A DNA stretch of 64,000 nt from Rickettsiales bacterium (GCA_027485855.1 JAIXQD010000019.1:210256-274255), one strand, 5' to 3'. Positions 52,566 to 59,775 are shown, numbered from the stretch's first letter. The notes: generated by a model from the sequence alone, not told the origin. Numbers and translations are program-made.

Positions 52566-53221
52566 GCGACTACACCCATGACGAACTTGTGGCAGCTTGG
52601 CAGGCCTTGCGGCGCATCAGTGTAGTGGCCTCAGTTTTAGAAGTCGACCGACTAGCCGAGGCACTCAGCAAATACATAAGCAAAAATGAGGAAAAACTTG
52701 AGTTGTTCAAAAACGAAGTTTTGGAGGTTCCAATTATAAGTGAAAGCTACAAAAAGGTTTGTCTGGGAATAGTTAATCGTGTAAGCGAAGCTCTAAATGA
52801 ACGCTCAGGCACAGCACACGTCATTCAAACAAGCATAAGTGAGAGAGAGCCATTTAACGCTCTAAGCTTTTCCAATTCAGAAAGTATTTTTTATGATGTT
52901 TCTGCTGTGCTTGGTGCCGCAGGGATACAAGCCCACGGCAAATTAACCTCAAAAGTTATCAAGCATGGAGGTGTGCTCACAGAAGGCTCTATCAGTTTTG
53001 AAATTAGAGATACTTACAACTTTAATCCACGAGAAGGTGAATTGACAAGAGAAGCCTTTACCGTAGTACCGGGGTGGGGCGTTGGTCACCTCTGGCTAAC
53101 TTTTAGTATAATTGATGCTTTGAGAATAAAAAAAATGGCTGCACAATTTACGGTTGTCAGCGAGTGGGCTGCGGACTATAATGAGATTGCACAAACCGCA
53201 TATTCTCCTATAACTTACTAA
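52562..53221 (+). CDS. Insert-A soluble protein, toxin-like C-terminal domain (hypothesis)
   Basis: 219 aa. Starts at the ATGA overlap with gp7. The first ~30 codons have the GC-rich usage of the GTA genes; then the composition turns AT-rich, as if a foreign sequence was joined near the 5' end. N-terminal half is helical. C-terminal half holds EGSISFEIRDTYNFN, then VVPGWGVGHLWLTF and a final segment KKMAAQFTVVSEWAADYNEI. These match, in order, the 58389-59126 protein (YEFHDYYDFD; GMAANFEITS). A DxY(D/N)F motif is shared. A separate orphan copy of the last ~50 residues lies at 54729-54890. No signal peptide. Family not recognised; toxin role is inferred only from architecture. Confidence 0.6.
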   Translation: MSDYTHDELVAAWQALRRISVVASVLEVDRLAEALSKYISKNEEKLELFKNEVLEVPIISESYKKVCLGIVNRVSEALNERSGTAHVIQTSISEREPFNALSFSNSESIFYDVSAVLGAAGIQAHGKLTSKVIKHGGVLTEGSISFEIRDTYNFNPREGELTREAFTVVPGWGVGHLWLTFSIIDALRIKKMAAQFTVVSEWAADYNEIAQTAYSPITY

Positions 53222-53247
53222 TGCTATGCAGCAGAAGATAAACACAA

Positions 53248-53700
53248 ATGCCACAAGTCCGCACAACCACCCTCAAGCGGCATTATGTTTTTGCCAAGAG
53301 AAGCCTGTACAATAAAGCTATTGTTAAAAACACCCCTATTGCCTATAGGCTGTGTTCTGAAATAATTAAAATTTACTACAGTATTAGCATTTTGCTATTT
53401 GTCCCCGCATTGCGTGTTAGCGAGCTAGAATATTTTAAACTCTACGACACCCCTCTGCTTGACTATATAATGCCTAAACTTTTTGTATCTTTTGTTGCGA
53501 TTGGTCTTTTACTTATTCCTATTTTGCTTGTACCCACAACTTGTGTGGCGCTCATTTGCCGCCGTATTTTTTGGCGGCTGCCGCTTTGGCGTTATGTGTT
53601 AGCGCTCATTTATCAAGCTTGGCACTTTATTATTTGGTCTTATTTTGTGGCTTTTTTAGGCTATTGTATTTGGTTTCTGTTTAATTGGGCTAGGCACTAG
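53248..53700 (+). CDS. Insert-A multi-span membrane protein A1
   Basis: 150 aa. Basic cytoplasmic N-terminus (~45), TM1 (IIKIYYSISILLFVPAL), a short variable loop (RVSELEYFKLYDTPLLDYIM), TM2 (FVAIGLLLIPILLVPTTCVA), a loop RIFWRLPLWRYVL and TM3/4 (LIYQAWHFIIWSYFVAFLGY). Six members of this family lie in a row (A1-A6). The first 134 nt are identical to those of A5 (55431) except for 2 bases. Membrane immunity-like proteins next to a soluble partner is the hypothesis; the family is unknown to me. Confidence 0.68.
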   Translation: MPQVRTTTLKRHYVFAKRSLYNKAIVKNTPIAYRLCSEIIKIYYSISILLFVPALRVSELEYFKLYDTPLLDYIMPKLFVSFVAIGLLLIPILLVPTTCVALICRRIFWRLPLWRYVLALIYQAWHFIIWSYFVAFLGYCIWFLFNWARH

Positions 53701-53706
53701 GTCAGC

Positions 53707-54201
53707 ATGACTAATCGCAAAGAAACCACTGCGCATGCGCCACGGCAAGACAAACAAAAAATGCAGCAAACCCGCTCAATCACGCTCAAGCAGCATTATA
53801 ATTTTGCCGCCAAAAGCCTGTACAGTATGGCAATCGCTAAAAACACACCTGTTGCCTATAGACTATGTTCTGAAATAATTAAAATTTACTACAGTCTTTG
53901 CATTTTGCTGTTTTTGCCAATATTGAACGCAAGAGCGCTGGTTGATTCTATGCCTCAATTCGGCGAGGCGGTGAGAGTCTTTTCTAAATCCTTTTTGCTT
54001 AACAGCCTTATTCTTATTCCTATCTTGCTGGTGCCCATAACTTGTGCAGCACTCATTTGCTATAGTATTTTTTGGCGGCCGCCATTTTGGCGCTATATAT
54101 TAGCGCTGATTTATCAAATCTGGTGTTCTATTATTTGGGCTTATATTGTCGGTTTTATATGCTTATATTTGATCACTTTTTCTATTGGGTTGAGGCACTA
54201 G
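53707..54201 (+). CDS. Insert-A multi-span membrane protein A2
   Basis: 164 aa, longest N-terminus of the family (TNRKETTAHAPRQDKQ onward). Then KNTPVAYRLCSEIIKIYYS, the variable loop (NARALVDSMPQFGEAV), a second TM (LILIPILLVPITCAALIC) and FWRYILALIYQIWCSIIWAYIV. The loop resembles that of A6 (LGEA...) rather than A1. Begins 6 bp after A1. Confidence 0.65.
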   Translation: MTNRKETTAHAPRQDKQKMQQTRSITLKQHYNFAAKSLYSMAIAKNTPVAYRLCSEIIKIYYSLCILLFLPILNARALVDSMPQFGEAVRVFSKSFLLNSLILIPILLVPITCAALICYSIFWRPPFWRYILALIYQIWCSIIWAYIVGFICLYLITFSIGLRH

Positions 54202-54287
54202 GCAACACACTCAAAAACAAAGTAGCCATAACCTAGACGACACAACCGGATAAAAAAGTGCTGAACAGCAGAAACCAGACCAGCAAA

Positions 54288-54728
54288 ATGAGCCAAGACA
54301 AAGCAAGCAAATCGGCCAGTGATTCCGATTTTATGTATCGAAGCCTATACGATAAAATAATCGTTAAAAACACCCCCATAGCATATAGGCTATGTTCTGA
54401 GTTGATTAAAATTTACTACAGTGTTGGCATTTTGCTATTTATACCCACGTTGCACGCAAGCGAACTAGGATATTTGCAGCCGCTCTACACGCCGCATTTT
54501 AACGATATAATGCTAGGGCTATTTATTGGCCTTGTCGCTGGCGGCCTTATCTTTATCCCTATCTTGCTTTTGCCAACAACTTTTCTGGTATTTATTTGCT
54601 ACAAATTTTTTTGGCAGTGGTCATCTTGGCGCTACATTTTTGCACTGATTTTTCAAGCATGGCATTTTATTATTTGGTCTTACATAGTGTCTTATTTTGT
54701 ATTCTTTTTAGCTTTTGCGGTGCTGTAA
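54288..54728 (+). CDS. Insert-A multi-span membrane protein A3
   Basis: 146 aa from ATG 54288 (a GTG at 54258 is possible, but the near-identical start of A6 supports the ATG). First 89 nt identical to A6 (55989), and the C-terminal coding part is also nearly the same as A6. The central loop (SELGYLQPLYTPHFNDIMLG) instead matches A4. It thus reads as a mosaic: ends of one relative, loop of another. Confidence 0.68.
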   Translation: MSQDKASKSASDSDFMYRSLYDKIIVKNTPIAYRLCSELIKIYYSVGILLFIPTLHASELGYLQPLYTPHFNDIMLGLFIGLVAGGLIFIPILLLPTTFLVFICYKFFWQWSSWRYIFALIFQAWHFIIWSYIVSYFVFFLAFAVL

Positions 54729-54890
54729 AACCTTACCAATTACGCGCTATGGCGATACACAAATTTTAACCCAAGCGTAATCGATGCATTGAGAAAAAAC
54801 AAAATGGCCGCACAATTTACGGTTGTCAGCAACTGGACTGCAGACTATAGTGAGATTGAAAAAGTTGCACCATTCAATTTAGACTATTAA
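54729..54890 (+). pseudogene. Orphan 3' fragment of a 52562-like gene
   Basis: Immediately after A3, an open frame without a start codon ends in TAA at 54888-54890. It reads TNFNPSVIDALRKNKMAAQ then FTVVSNWTADYSEI, matching the last ~50 residues of the 52562 protein (IIDALRIKKMAAQ, FTVVSEWAADYNEI). Its start resembles the TFNP of the 58389 protein. A displaced C-terminal end, as left behind by recombination in polymorphic toxin loci. Confidence 0.72.
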
Positions 54891-54894
54891 TGCC

Positions 54895-55371
54895 ATGCAG
54901 GCTGAAAACAAACATAAAGTGCAGCAAGCCCGCTTAAACACTCTTATACAGCACTTTAGTTCAGCCAATAGAAGCCTATACGATAAAAGCACACTTAACA
55001 ATGCTAGCCAGGCACTTCACTTTTTCTTATGGTTTATTAGGGCTTACTATTGTGCAGGCATACTGCTGTTTGCTCCCGCCATTCGATTAAGCGAACTAGG
55101 ATATTTGCGGCCACTCTACACGCCGCATTTTAATGATATAATGCTGGGGCTATTTATTAGCTTTGTCGCTGGCGGCCTTATTTTTGTGCCTATTTTGCTT
55201 TTGCCCACAACTATTTTGGCGCTGATTTGCTACAGCATTTTTTGGCAGCGGCTATTTTGGCGCAATGTTTTTGTGCTGATTTACCAAACCTGGTGTTTTA
55301 TTATTTGGGCTTACTTGGTGAGCTTTATATGCTTTTGCATCATGCATCTATTTTATATTGCAGAACACTAG
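54895..55371 (+). CDS. Insert-A multi-span membrane protein A4
   Basis: 158 aa. N-terminus QAENKHKVQQARLNTL; TM1 region diverged (FFLWFIRAYYCAGILLFAP). The loop SELGYLRPLYTPHFNDIMLG is almost the same as in A3, although the flanking parts differ. C-terminal FWRNVFVLIYQTWCFIIWAYLV. Starts 4 bp after the orphan C-terminal fragment. Confidence 0.65.
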   Translation: MQAENKHKVQQARLNTLIQHFSSANRSLYDKSTLNNASQALHFFLWFIRAYYCAGILLFAPAIRLSELGYLRPLYTPHFNDIMLGLFISFVAGGLIFVPILLLPTTILALICYSIFWQRLFWRNVFVLIYQTWCFIIWAYLVSFICFCIMHLFYIAEH

Positions 55372-55377
55372 GCTAGC

Positions 55378-55425
55378 ATGACTAAACATAAAGCAACCAT
55401 AGCACACACACCACGGCGAAACTGA
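55378..55425 (+). pseudogene. Orphan 5' fragment of an A2-like gene
   Basis: ATG at 55378 opens a 15-codon frame (MTKHKATIAHTPRRN) that stops at 55425. It matches the start of A2 (MTNRKETTAHAPRQD), and the bases just before the ATG are also alike. The A5 gene now begins downstream. A degraded N-terminus rather than a real mini-gene. Confidence 0.6.
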
Positions 55426-55430
55426 CACAA

Positions 55431-55868
55431 ATGCCACAAGTCCGCACAACCACCCTCAAGCGGCATTATGTTTTTGCCAAGAGAAGCCTGCACAATAAAG
55501 CCATTGTTAAAAACACCCCTATTGCCTATAGGCTGTGTTCTGAAATAATTAAAATTTACTACAGCCTTGGCATTCTGCTATTTATGCCCGCGTGGCAAGC
55601 AAGCGAGCTGGGATATTTTGGACTCTTCGACATCGCTCACATTAAGAACCTAATGATTATACTTTTCATTTTATTTGGGCTTGGGAGCCTTTTAGCCATT
55701 CCTGCTTTGCTTATACCCACTACTGTTACGGCATTTATTTGCTACAGCATTTTCTGGCGGCAATCATTTTGGCGTTATGTGTTAGCGCTCATTTATCAAA
55801 TCTGGTGCTCAATCATTTGGGCTTACCTAGTTTACTTTTTATGCGCCGCATTGATTCATATCGTATAA
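55431..55868 (+). CDS. Insert-A multi-span membrane protein A5
   Basis: 145 aa. The N-terminal 45 codons are nearly the same as A1 at DNA level (2 mismatches in 134 nt). After that the loop (SELGYFGLFDIAHIKNLMI) and TM2 (FGLGSLLAIPALLIPTTVTA) diverge, and the C-terminal IYQIWCSIIWAYLVYFL is closest to A2. Recent duplication followed by divergence or gene conversion. Confidence 0.66.
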   Translation: MPQVRTTTLKRHYVFAKRSLHNKAIVKNTPIAYRLCSEIIKIYYSLGILLFMPAWQASELGYFGLFDIAHIKNLMIILFILFGLGSLLAIPALLIPTTVTAFICYSIFWRQSFWRYVLALIYQIWCSIIWAYLVYFLCAALIHIV

Positions 55869-55988
55869 TCATTTGAAGAAACTAAACGGCATTTGGATAA
55901 ACCCTATCATACCCCATCTTCTGATTTAAGCGCCGCCCCTCAAAGCAATAAAATCGTTAAATAACACAAGGTCAAAGATAAGTGCAAA

Positions 55989-56411
55989 ATGAGCCAAGAC
56001 AAAGCAAGCAAATCGGCCAGTGATTCCGATTTTATGTATCGAAGCCTATACGATAAAATAATCGTTAAAAACACCCCTATTGCCTATAGGCTATGCTCTG
56101 AACTGATTAAAATCTTCTATAGCATTGGCACTGCATTTTTTGTTCCGTGGATTAAAGCACAAGATTTAGAGTATTTTCAAAATTTACCGAGCTTGGGTGA
56201 AGCATTATCCATATATTTTTTATTCAATATTGGTTTTGGTCTTATCTTTATCCCTATCTTGCTCTTGCCAACAACTTTTCTGGTATTTATTTGCTACAAG
56301 TTTTTTTGGCAGTGGTCATTCTGGCGCTACATTTTTGCACTCATTTTTCAAGCATGGCATTTTATTATTTGGGCTTATATAGTTACCTTCTTCTGTTTTT
56401 TCATAATATAA
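55989..56411 (+). CDS. Insert-A multi-span membrane protein A6
   Basis: 140 aa. First 89 nt identical to A3; C-terminal third (FWQWSFWRYIFALIFQAWHF) also near-identical to A3. The loop and TM2 (DLEYFQNLPSLGEALSIYF, then IGFGLIFIPILLLPTTF) are different, nearer A2 in the LGEA/FGEA part. Last intact member before gp8. Confidence 0.66.
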   Translation: MSQDKASKSASDSDFMYRSLYDKIIVKNTPIAYRLCSELIKIFYSIGTAFFVPWIKAQDLEYFQNLPSLGEALSIYFLFNIGFGLIFIPILLLPTTFLVFICYKFFWQWSFWRYIFALIFQAWHFIIWAYIVTFFCFFII

Positions 56412-56440
56412 AAACTTGCTAATTGGGCTTCTAAAGAAGC

Positions 56441-56486
56441 GCAGGCGGGAAACAAACACAAACTGCTACAAACCCGCTCAAGCACA
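56441..56486 (+). pseudogene. Remnant of an A4-like gene start
   Basis: The bases translate as QAGNKHKLLQTRSS in one frame and align with the start of A4 (QAENKHKVQQARLN), about four in five bases the same, but no ATG and no continuation. Marks the right edge of insert A, some 70 bp before gp8. Confidence 0.5.
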
Positions 56487-56554
56487 GCTGGCGACATTTA
56501 TTGCGCCAGCGCCATATAACCTCATTTTTTTAACCCACAACAAGGAAGCACCCG

Positions 56555-56968
56555 ATGACGCAGGCTTTATGGGCGGCGCAAGATGCGCTATTTGCACGGC
56601 TGAGCCAAAGCAGCGCTTTGCAGGCACTGCTGGGCAACCCTGCACGTATCTTTGATTATGTGCCAAGCGATACGCAATTTCCGTATATTATGCTGGGCGG
56701 CGTTGATGCCCGCCCCTATGACACAAGCGATATTTGCGGCTATGAGCAAAATATTAGCCTGAATGTTTTTAGCCAAGGTCATGGCCACAAAGAATTAAAA
56801 ATAATCACCGACGAGATATACAGCATTTTACATCGAGCCGAGGATATAACCATAGATGGGCAGGCCCTGGTTAATTGCCAGATGCTGAGCGTGTCAACGC
56901 GTCGCCTGTCTGATAGACGTACAACTGAAGCACAAATTCGCCTGCGCCTTGTTACACAAAACGTCTAA
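56555..56968 (+). CDS. GTA gp8-like tail terminator protein (DUF3168)
   Basis: 137 aa: ALWAAQDALFARLSQSSALQ, ARIFDYVPSDTQFPYIMLG, ISLNVFSQGHGHKELKII and CQMLSVSTRRLSDRRTTEA. DUF3168 signature, corresponding to gp8 of the Rhodobacter-type GTA. AAGGA ribosome-binding site. Intact and GC-rich, but isolated between the two AT-rich inserts. Confidence 0.92.
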   Translation: MTQALWAAQDALFARLSQSSALQALLGNPARIFDYVPSDTQFPYIMLGGVDARPYDTSDICGYEQNISLNVFSQGHGHKELKIITDEIYSILHRAEDITIDGQALVNCQMLSVSTRRLSDRRTTEAQIRLRLVTQNV

Positions 56969-56970
56969 GA

Positions 56971-57010
56971 GCATTGATAACAATTAACGGTTGTGTTAGT
57001 TTTTAGCATG
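56971..57010 (+). repeat. 40-bp direct repeat, copy 1
   Basis: From just after the gp8 stop to the ATG of B1. Identical, base for base, to 57710-57749, which ends at the ATG of B2. It may carry a translation or transcription signal, or mark a duplication end. Confidence 0.9.
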
Positions 57011-57496
57011 AACAAATTATTGCCAAAACAACTCAAGGGCGGCCCAAGCCCTACCAAACAAATTATAACCGCCCGCTACCCCAGCGATTGGCCGAGAGGC
57101 TTTATCAAATTTATAAACATATATATTATTCTACTGCATCTGATTGTTTTTTTTGGTGCGCCAATATTTATTTCAGAATTGGGCTGCGGCGAAGTACTTG
57201 ACGGTGACCGCATGCCCTGCATCACAGATGGAGAGGGGCTGCTCCCTAATGTGTATATAGTACTTTTTATATTGTACTTCACTCAGGGTGCCATTCCCTT
57301 TGCGATTCTGCTTATTTCTACTGTTATTCTTACTAGTGGATCTTTCTTTCCTATGTTCATTTTGCTTTTTCTTCTGGGGTTTTTTATAGTTTTTTCTTTA
57401 TACAATGCCTTGTGCAAATTTTTTCTTGCTGTTCTGGTTATCAGCATTGTTTGGAGCAGTATTGCGCTTCAATACGCACGCTTCATTCTATTATAA
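57008..57496 (+). CDS. Insert-B multi-span membrane protein B1
   Basis: 162 aa from ATG 57008 (GTG 56993 lies within the repeat and is less likely). Basic N-terminus with TKQIITARYPSDWPRGFIK. TM1 (FINIYIILLHLIVFFGAPIF), a loop with two cysteines (ELGCGEV and MPCITDG), then three further hydrophobic segments ending in YNALCKFFLAVLVIS. Family of three (B1-B3), unrelated in sequence to A1-A6. Confidence 0.66.
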   Translation: MNKLLPKQLKGGPSPTKQIITARYPSDWPRGFIKFINIYIILLHLIVFFGAPIFISELGCGEVLDGDRMPCITDGEGLLPNVYIVLFILYFTQGAIPFAILLISTVILTSGSFFPMFILLFLLGFFIVFSLYNALCKFFLAVLVISIVWSSIALQYARFILL

Positions 57497-57653
57497 GCCT
57501 ATTTATAAACAGGGCTTTGATTGCCTTCTTAGCGAAGTCCCAAATTACACTCCATATATTTTAGTCCGACTAATCAGCGCTTAAACATATGTTTACAGAC
57601 ATATAAAATTTAAAACTTCCGCGCCCAGCACCCATTTTAATGGGGGCCCACCC

Positions 57654-57707
57654 ATGATCAATAGCAAACCGCCACCGCACTTGCATGCCAATGCAACGCC
57701 CACATAA
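57654..57707 (+). pseudogene. Orphan 5' fragment of a 58389-like gene
   Basis: ATG 57654 opens MINSKPPPHLHANATPT and stops. This matches MSNSKLPNLQANTAVAH of the 58389 protein, and the preceding TTTAATGGGGGCCCACCC matches TTTAATGGAGGCTCACCC before that gene. Truncated N-terminus of a second copy. Confidence 0.65.
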
Positions 57708-57709
57708 GC

Positions 57710-57749
57710 GCATTGATAACAATTAACGGTTGTGTTAGTTTTTAGCATG
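57710..57749 (+). repeat. 40-bp direct repeat, copy 2
   Basis: Identical to 56971-57010. Here it follows the stop of the orphan 5' fragment at 57654-57707 and runs into the B2 start. Confidence 0.9.
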
Positions 57750-58262
57750 CAAGAATTATTGCCAAACCAACTCAAGGGCGGCCTAAGCCTTACCAAACAG
57801 ATTATAGTTGCCCGCCGCATCAGCGACTGGCCGAAGGGCTTTGTCAAATTTATAAAAATATACCTTGTACTGCTAAATCTGATTGCAGCTTTTGGCACAC
57901 CCATCTTCTTTAAGGAAATCGGCTGCGGCGAAGTAATTGGCGGTGACCGCTATCCCTGTATCACAGATGGAGGTGGGTTGCTTACGCATGTATATAGCAT
58001 ATTGTTTGTTTTATACGGTGTTCATTTTATAATTATCTACCCCGTTATAATTTTATTTGCAGCATTATTTTTCCTTGCCTCTAAACCTTTATTCGCGGCT
58101 GTTTCTGCGTTTTTAATTCTAGGGCTTTTTGTAGCATTCGCTTTTTACAATGCGCTGTTCAGGTTTTTTCTGATTATGCTTTTTATTTGCTTTTTTTGGC
58201 TGGCCGTATCACCAGTGCTACATATTTTGTTTCAGCTCTTGGATATTAGTGTTTTTAAGTAA
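57747..58262 (+). CDS. Insert-B multi-span membrane protein B2
   Basis: 171 aa. QELLPNQLKGGLSLTKQII then RRISDWPKGFVKFIKIYLVL, the cysteine loop (EIGCGEV and YPCITDG), hydrophobic segments and AFYNALFRFFLIMLFI. Close relative of B1, mainly differing after the loop. 14-bp palindrome TAAACATATGTTTA lies ~150 bp upstream (57582-57595). Confidence 0.66.
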   Translation: MQELLPNQLKGGLSLTKQIIVARRISDWPKGFVKFIKIYLVLLNLIAAFGTPIFFKEIGCGEVIGGDRYPCITDGGGLLTHVYSILFVLYGVHFIIIYPVIILFAALFFLASKPLFAAVSAFLILGLFVAFAFYNALFRFFLIMLFICFFWLAVSPVLHILFQLLDISVFK

Positions 58263-58388
58263 GTTTGGTTGGCCAGGTTTTAATAGTTTTCATCTATTCG
58301 CCAGAAACGCACTCAGCCAACCTTAGCTTACCGATGCTGCATCTTTGCATGCGACTAAAAGCTCCTCTACTTTAATGGAGGCTCACCC

Positions 58389-59126
58389 ATGAGCAACAGC
58401 AAACTACCAAATCTCCAAGCTAATACAGCAGTCGCCCATGAGACGTCAGCTTGGCTGTCTGGATGGGGCTTTGGGTTGGCAAGTGAATTGTTGTTTCACT
58501 ATTTGTATGGCAAAGGCTCCCCGATGGAGCTTAACTATGAAGAATTACTAAGCCACCCCATCGTGCAGTTATCACACTATCTATTACAAAGACGCATAAA
58601 AAAAGCGGTTGAATTAAAAGCCACAGGCATGCGTAACGACACAGTTTTAAGTGTAGAAGCAGCTGATATATCGCCGCCACATAAAGAAGGTAATGGGCTA
58701 CCCTATAGCTTTGTTGAGTCCTACTATCTTGGTTGGGTGCCATTTACGCGAGCCATGGATTTAGCAGGCGCTGTAGGCACAGCAAATATTTCAGCCGATC
58801 CACAAATTATTATAACCAAACATAGAGGCCACATAAAACTAAGCGGTACAGTAAACTACGAGTTTCACGACTATTATGATTTTGACTTATTAAAGCCTGA
58901 AATAAATGCTGATATGTGGAGCAAAATTAGAATAGGCGGTGAAAATGCTGCTCGCCAAGCTTTTGGTTTTATAGCCAGTGGATGGGCTACGTTTAACCCG
59001 ATTGATTTGACTTCGGGCAACATGATGGATTTCTCGGAGCTTGATGATTTACAAAAATATGGCATGGCGGCCAATTTTGAAATCACCAGCAACATCCATA
59101 CAGAATTGGCTGAGGATTATTTTTAA
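58389..59126 (+). CDS. Insert-B soluble protein, toxin-like C-terminal domain (hypothesis)
   Basis: 245 aa, AT-rich. N-terminal ~120 residues: helical, no signal peptide (the hydrophobic GWGFGLASELLFHYLYG is too amphipathic). C-terminal half: IITKHRGHIKLSGTVNYEF, HDYYDFD, a helix, then GMAANFEITSNIHTELAEDY. It matches the C-terminal half of the 52562 protein in motif order. HDYYDFD contains D-x-Y-D, which recalls the start of the colicin M motif, but the required His-Arg six residues on is missing. TAATGGAGG ahead of ATG. An orphan copy of its last 20 residues is at 59675-59745. Confidence 0.62.
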   Translation: MSNSKLPNLQANTAVAHETSAWLSGWGFGLASELLFHYLYGKGSPMELNYEELLSHPIVQLSHYLLQRRIKKAVELKATGMRNDTVLSVEAADISPPHKEGNGLPYSFVESYYLGWVPFTRAMDLAGAVGTANISADPQIIITKHRGHIKLSGTVNYEFHDYYDFDLLKPEINADMWSKIRIGGENAARQAFGFIASGWATFNPIDLTSGNMMDFSELDDLQKYGMAANFEITSNIHTELAEDYF

Positions 59127-59193
59127 GCCTCAGCGCATAACGTTATGCTATTGTTATGTTGACAGCAACCCTTGGTTGTCCTAGCCTTTTGCT

Positions 59194-59667
59194 ATGCAAC
59201 AAGCACCAAGCAAGTTTAGGCGCGCCCTAAGTTCGACCAAACAAATTATAACTGCCCGCCGCCCCAGCGATTGGCCGAAAGGCTCTATAAAATTTGTAAA
59301 TATATATATTGTTGCGCTGCATTTAATTACCATTTGCGGCGGTCTAGCATTCTCTTCCGATTTAGACTGCGACAAAATTATTGGTAGCTTAAGTGCACAC
59401 TGCAACTGGATCGCAGACAAAAAACCCCAAAGTGTTAAAGGCGTCATTGATTTATTGTACATCGTTCACCCTTTTATCTTTTACATTTTTTCTTTAATAG
59501 CTTTTTTTGCACTTACCGACGGCCCCTTTTTGTCTAATATTACTTTTTTTCTTGTCATTGCGTCTTTTGTGGCTTTCTCATTTTACAACGCCCTGTGCAG
59601 GCTTCTTCTTGCCATATTCGTTATCAGCACGGTCTGGAGTTTTTTACCGGGCTTTCTGATTAAGTAA
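59194..59667 (+). CDS. Insert-B multi-span membrane protein B3
   Basis: 157 aa. TKQIITARRPSDWPKGSIK as in B1/B2, TM1 (FVNIYIVALHLITICGGLAF), loop with two cysteines (LDCDKII and HCNWIAD) of different sequence, then further TMs ending FYNALCRLLLAIFVIS. Follows the 58389 gene by 67 bp; pairing by position with the soluble protein. Confidence 0.66.
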   Translation: MQQAPSKFRRALSSTKQIITARRPSDWPKGSIKFVNIYIVALHLITICGGLAFSSDLDCDKIIGSLSAHCNWIADKKPQSVKGVIDLLYIVHPFIFYIFSLIAFFALTDGPFLSNITFFLVIASFVAFSFYNALCRLLLAIFVISTVWSFLPGFLIK

Positions 59668-59674
59668 TTTTTTA

Positions 59675-59745
59675 GCAAAAGCTTAGCGGCCAATTTTAAA
59701 ATTACCAGCAACATCCATACAGAAATGGCCGAAGATTATTTTTAA
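59675..59745 (+). pseudogene. Orphan 3' fragment of a 58389-like gene
   Basis: Reads LAANFKITSNIHTEMAEDYF and stops; the intact gene ends MAANFEITSNIHTELAEDYF. No start codon or upstream part. It forms the right edge of insert B, 30 bp before the tape-measure-like gene. Confidence 0.75.
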
Positions 59746-59775
59746 ACGCCGCATTTTTTGCCAAAGGAGCTAATC

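Noticed and set aside
53248..56411. CRISPR-like or tandem-repeat array suspected from recurring identical segments
   Set aside because: Units are ~0.5 kb coding genes with intact frames and unequal spacing, not short repeats and spacers.
56416..56655. 79-codon open frame between A6 and gp8
   Set aside because: Its 3' half overlaps gp8 in another frame and its 5' half is the A4-like remnant; no ribosome-binding site.
58840..58900. Colicin M-type catalytic motif in the 58389 product (HDYYDFD)
   Set aside because: D-x-Y-D is present, but the obligatory His-Arg six residues later is not, and the 52562 relative has Asn for the last Asp. Not enough to name the family.
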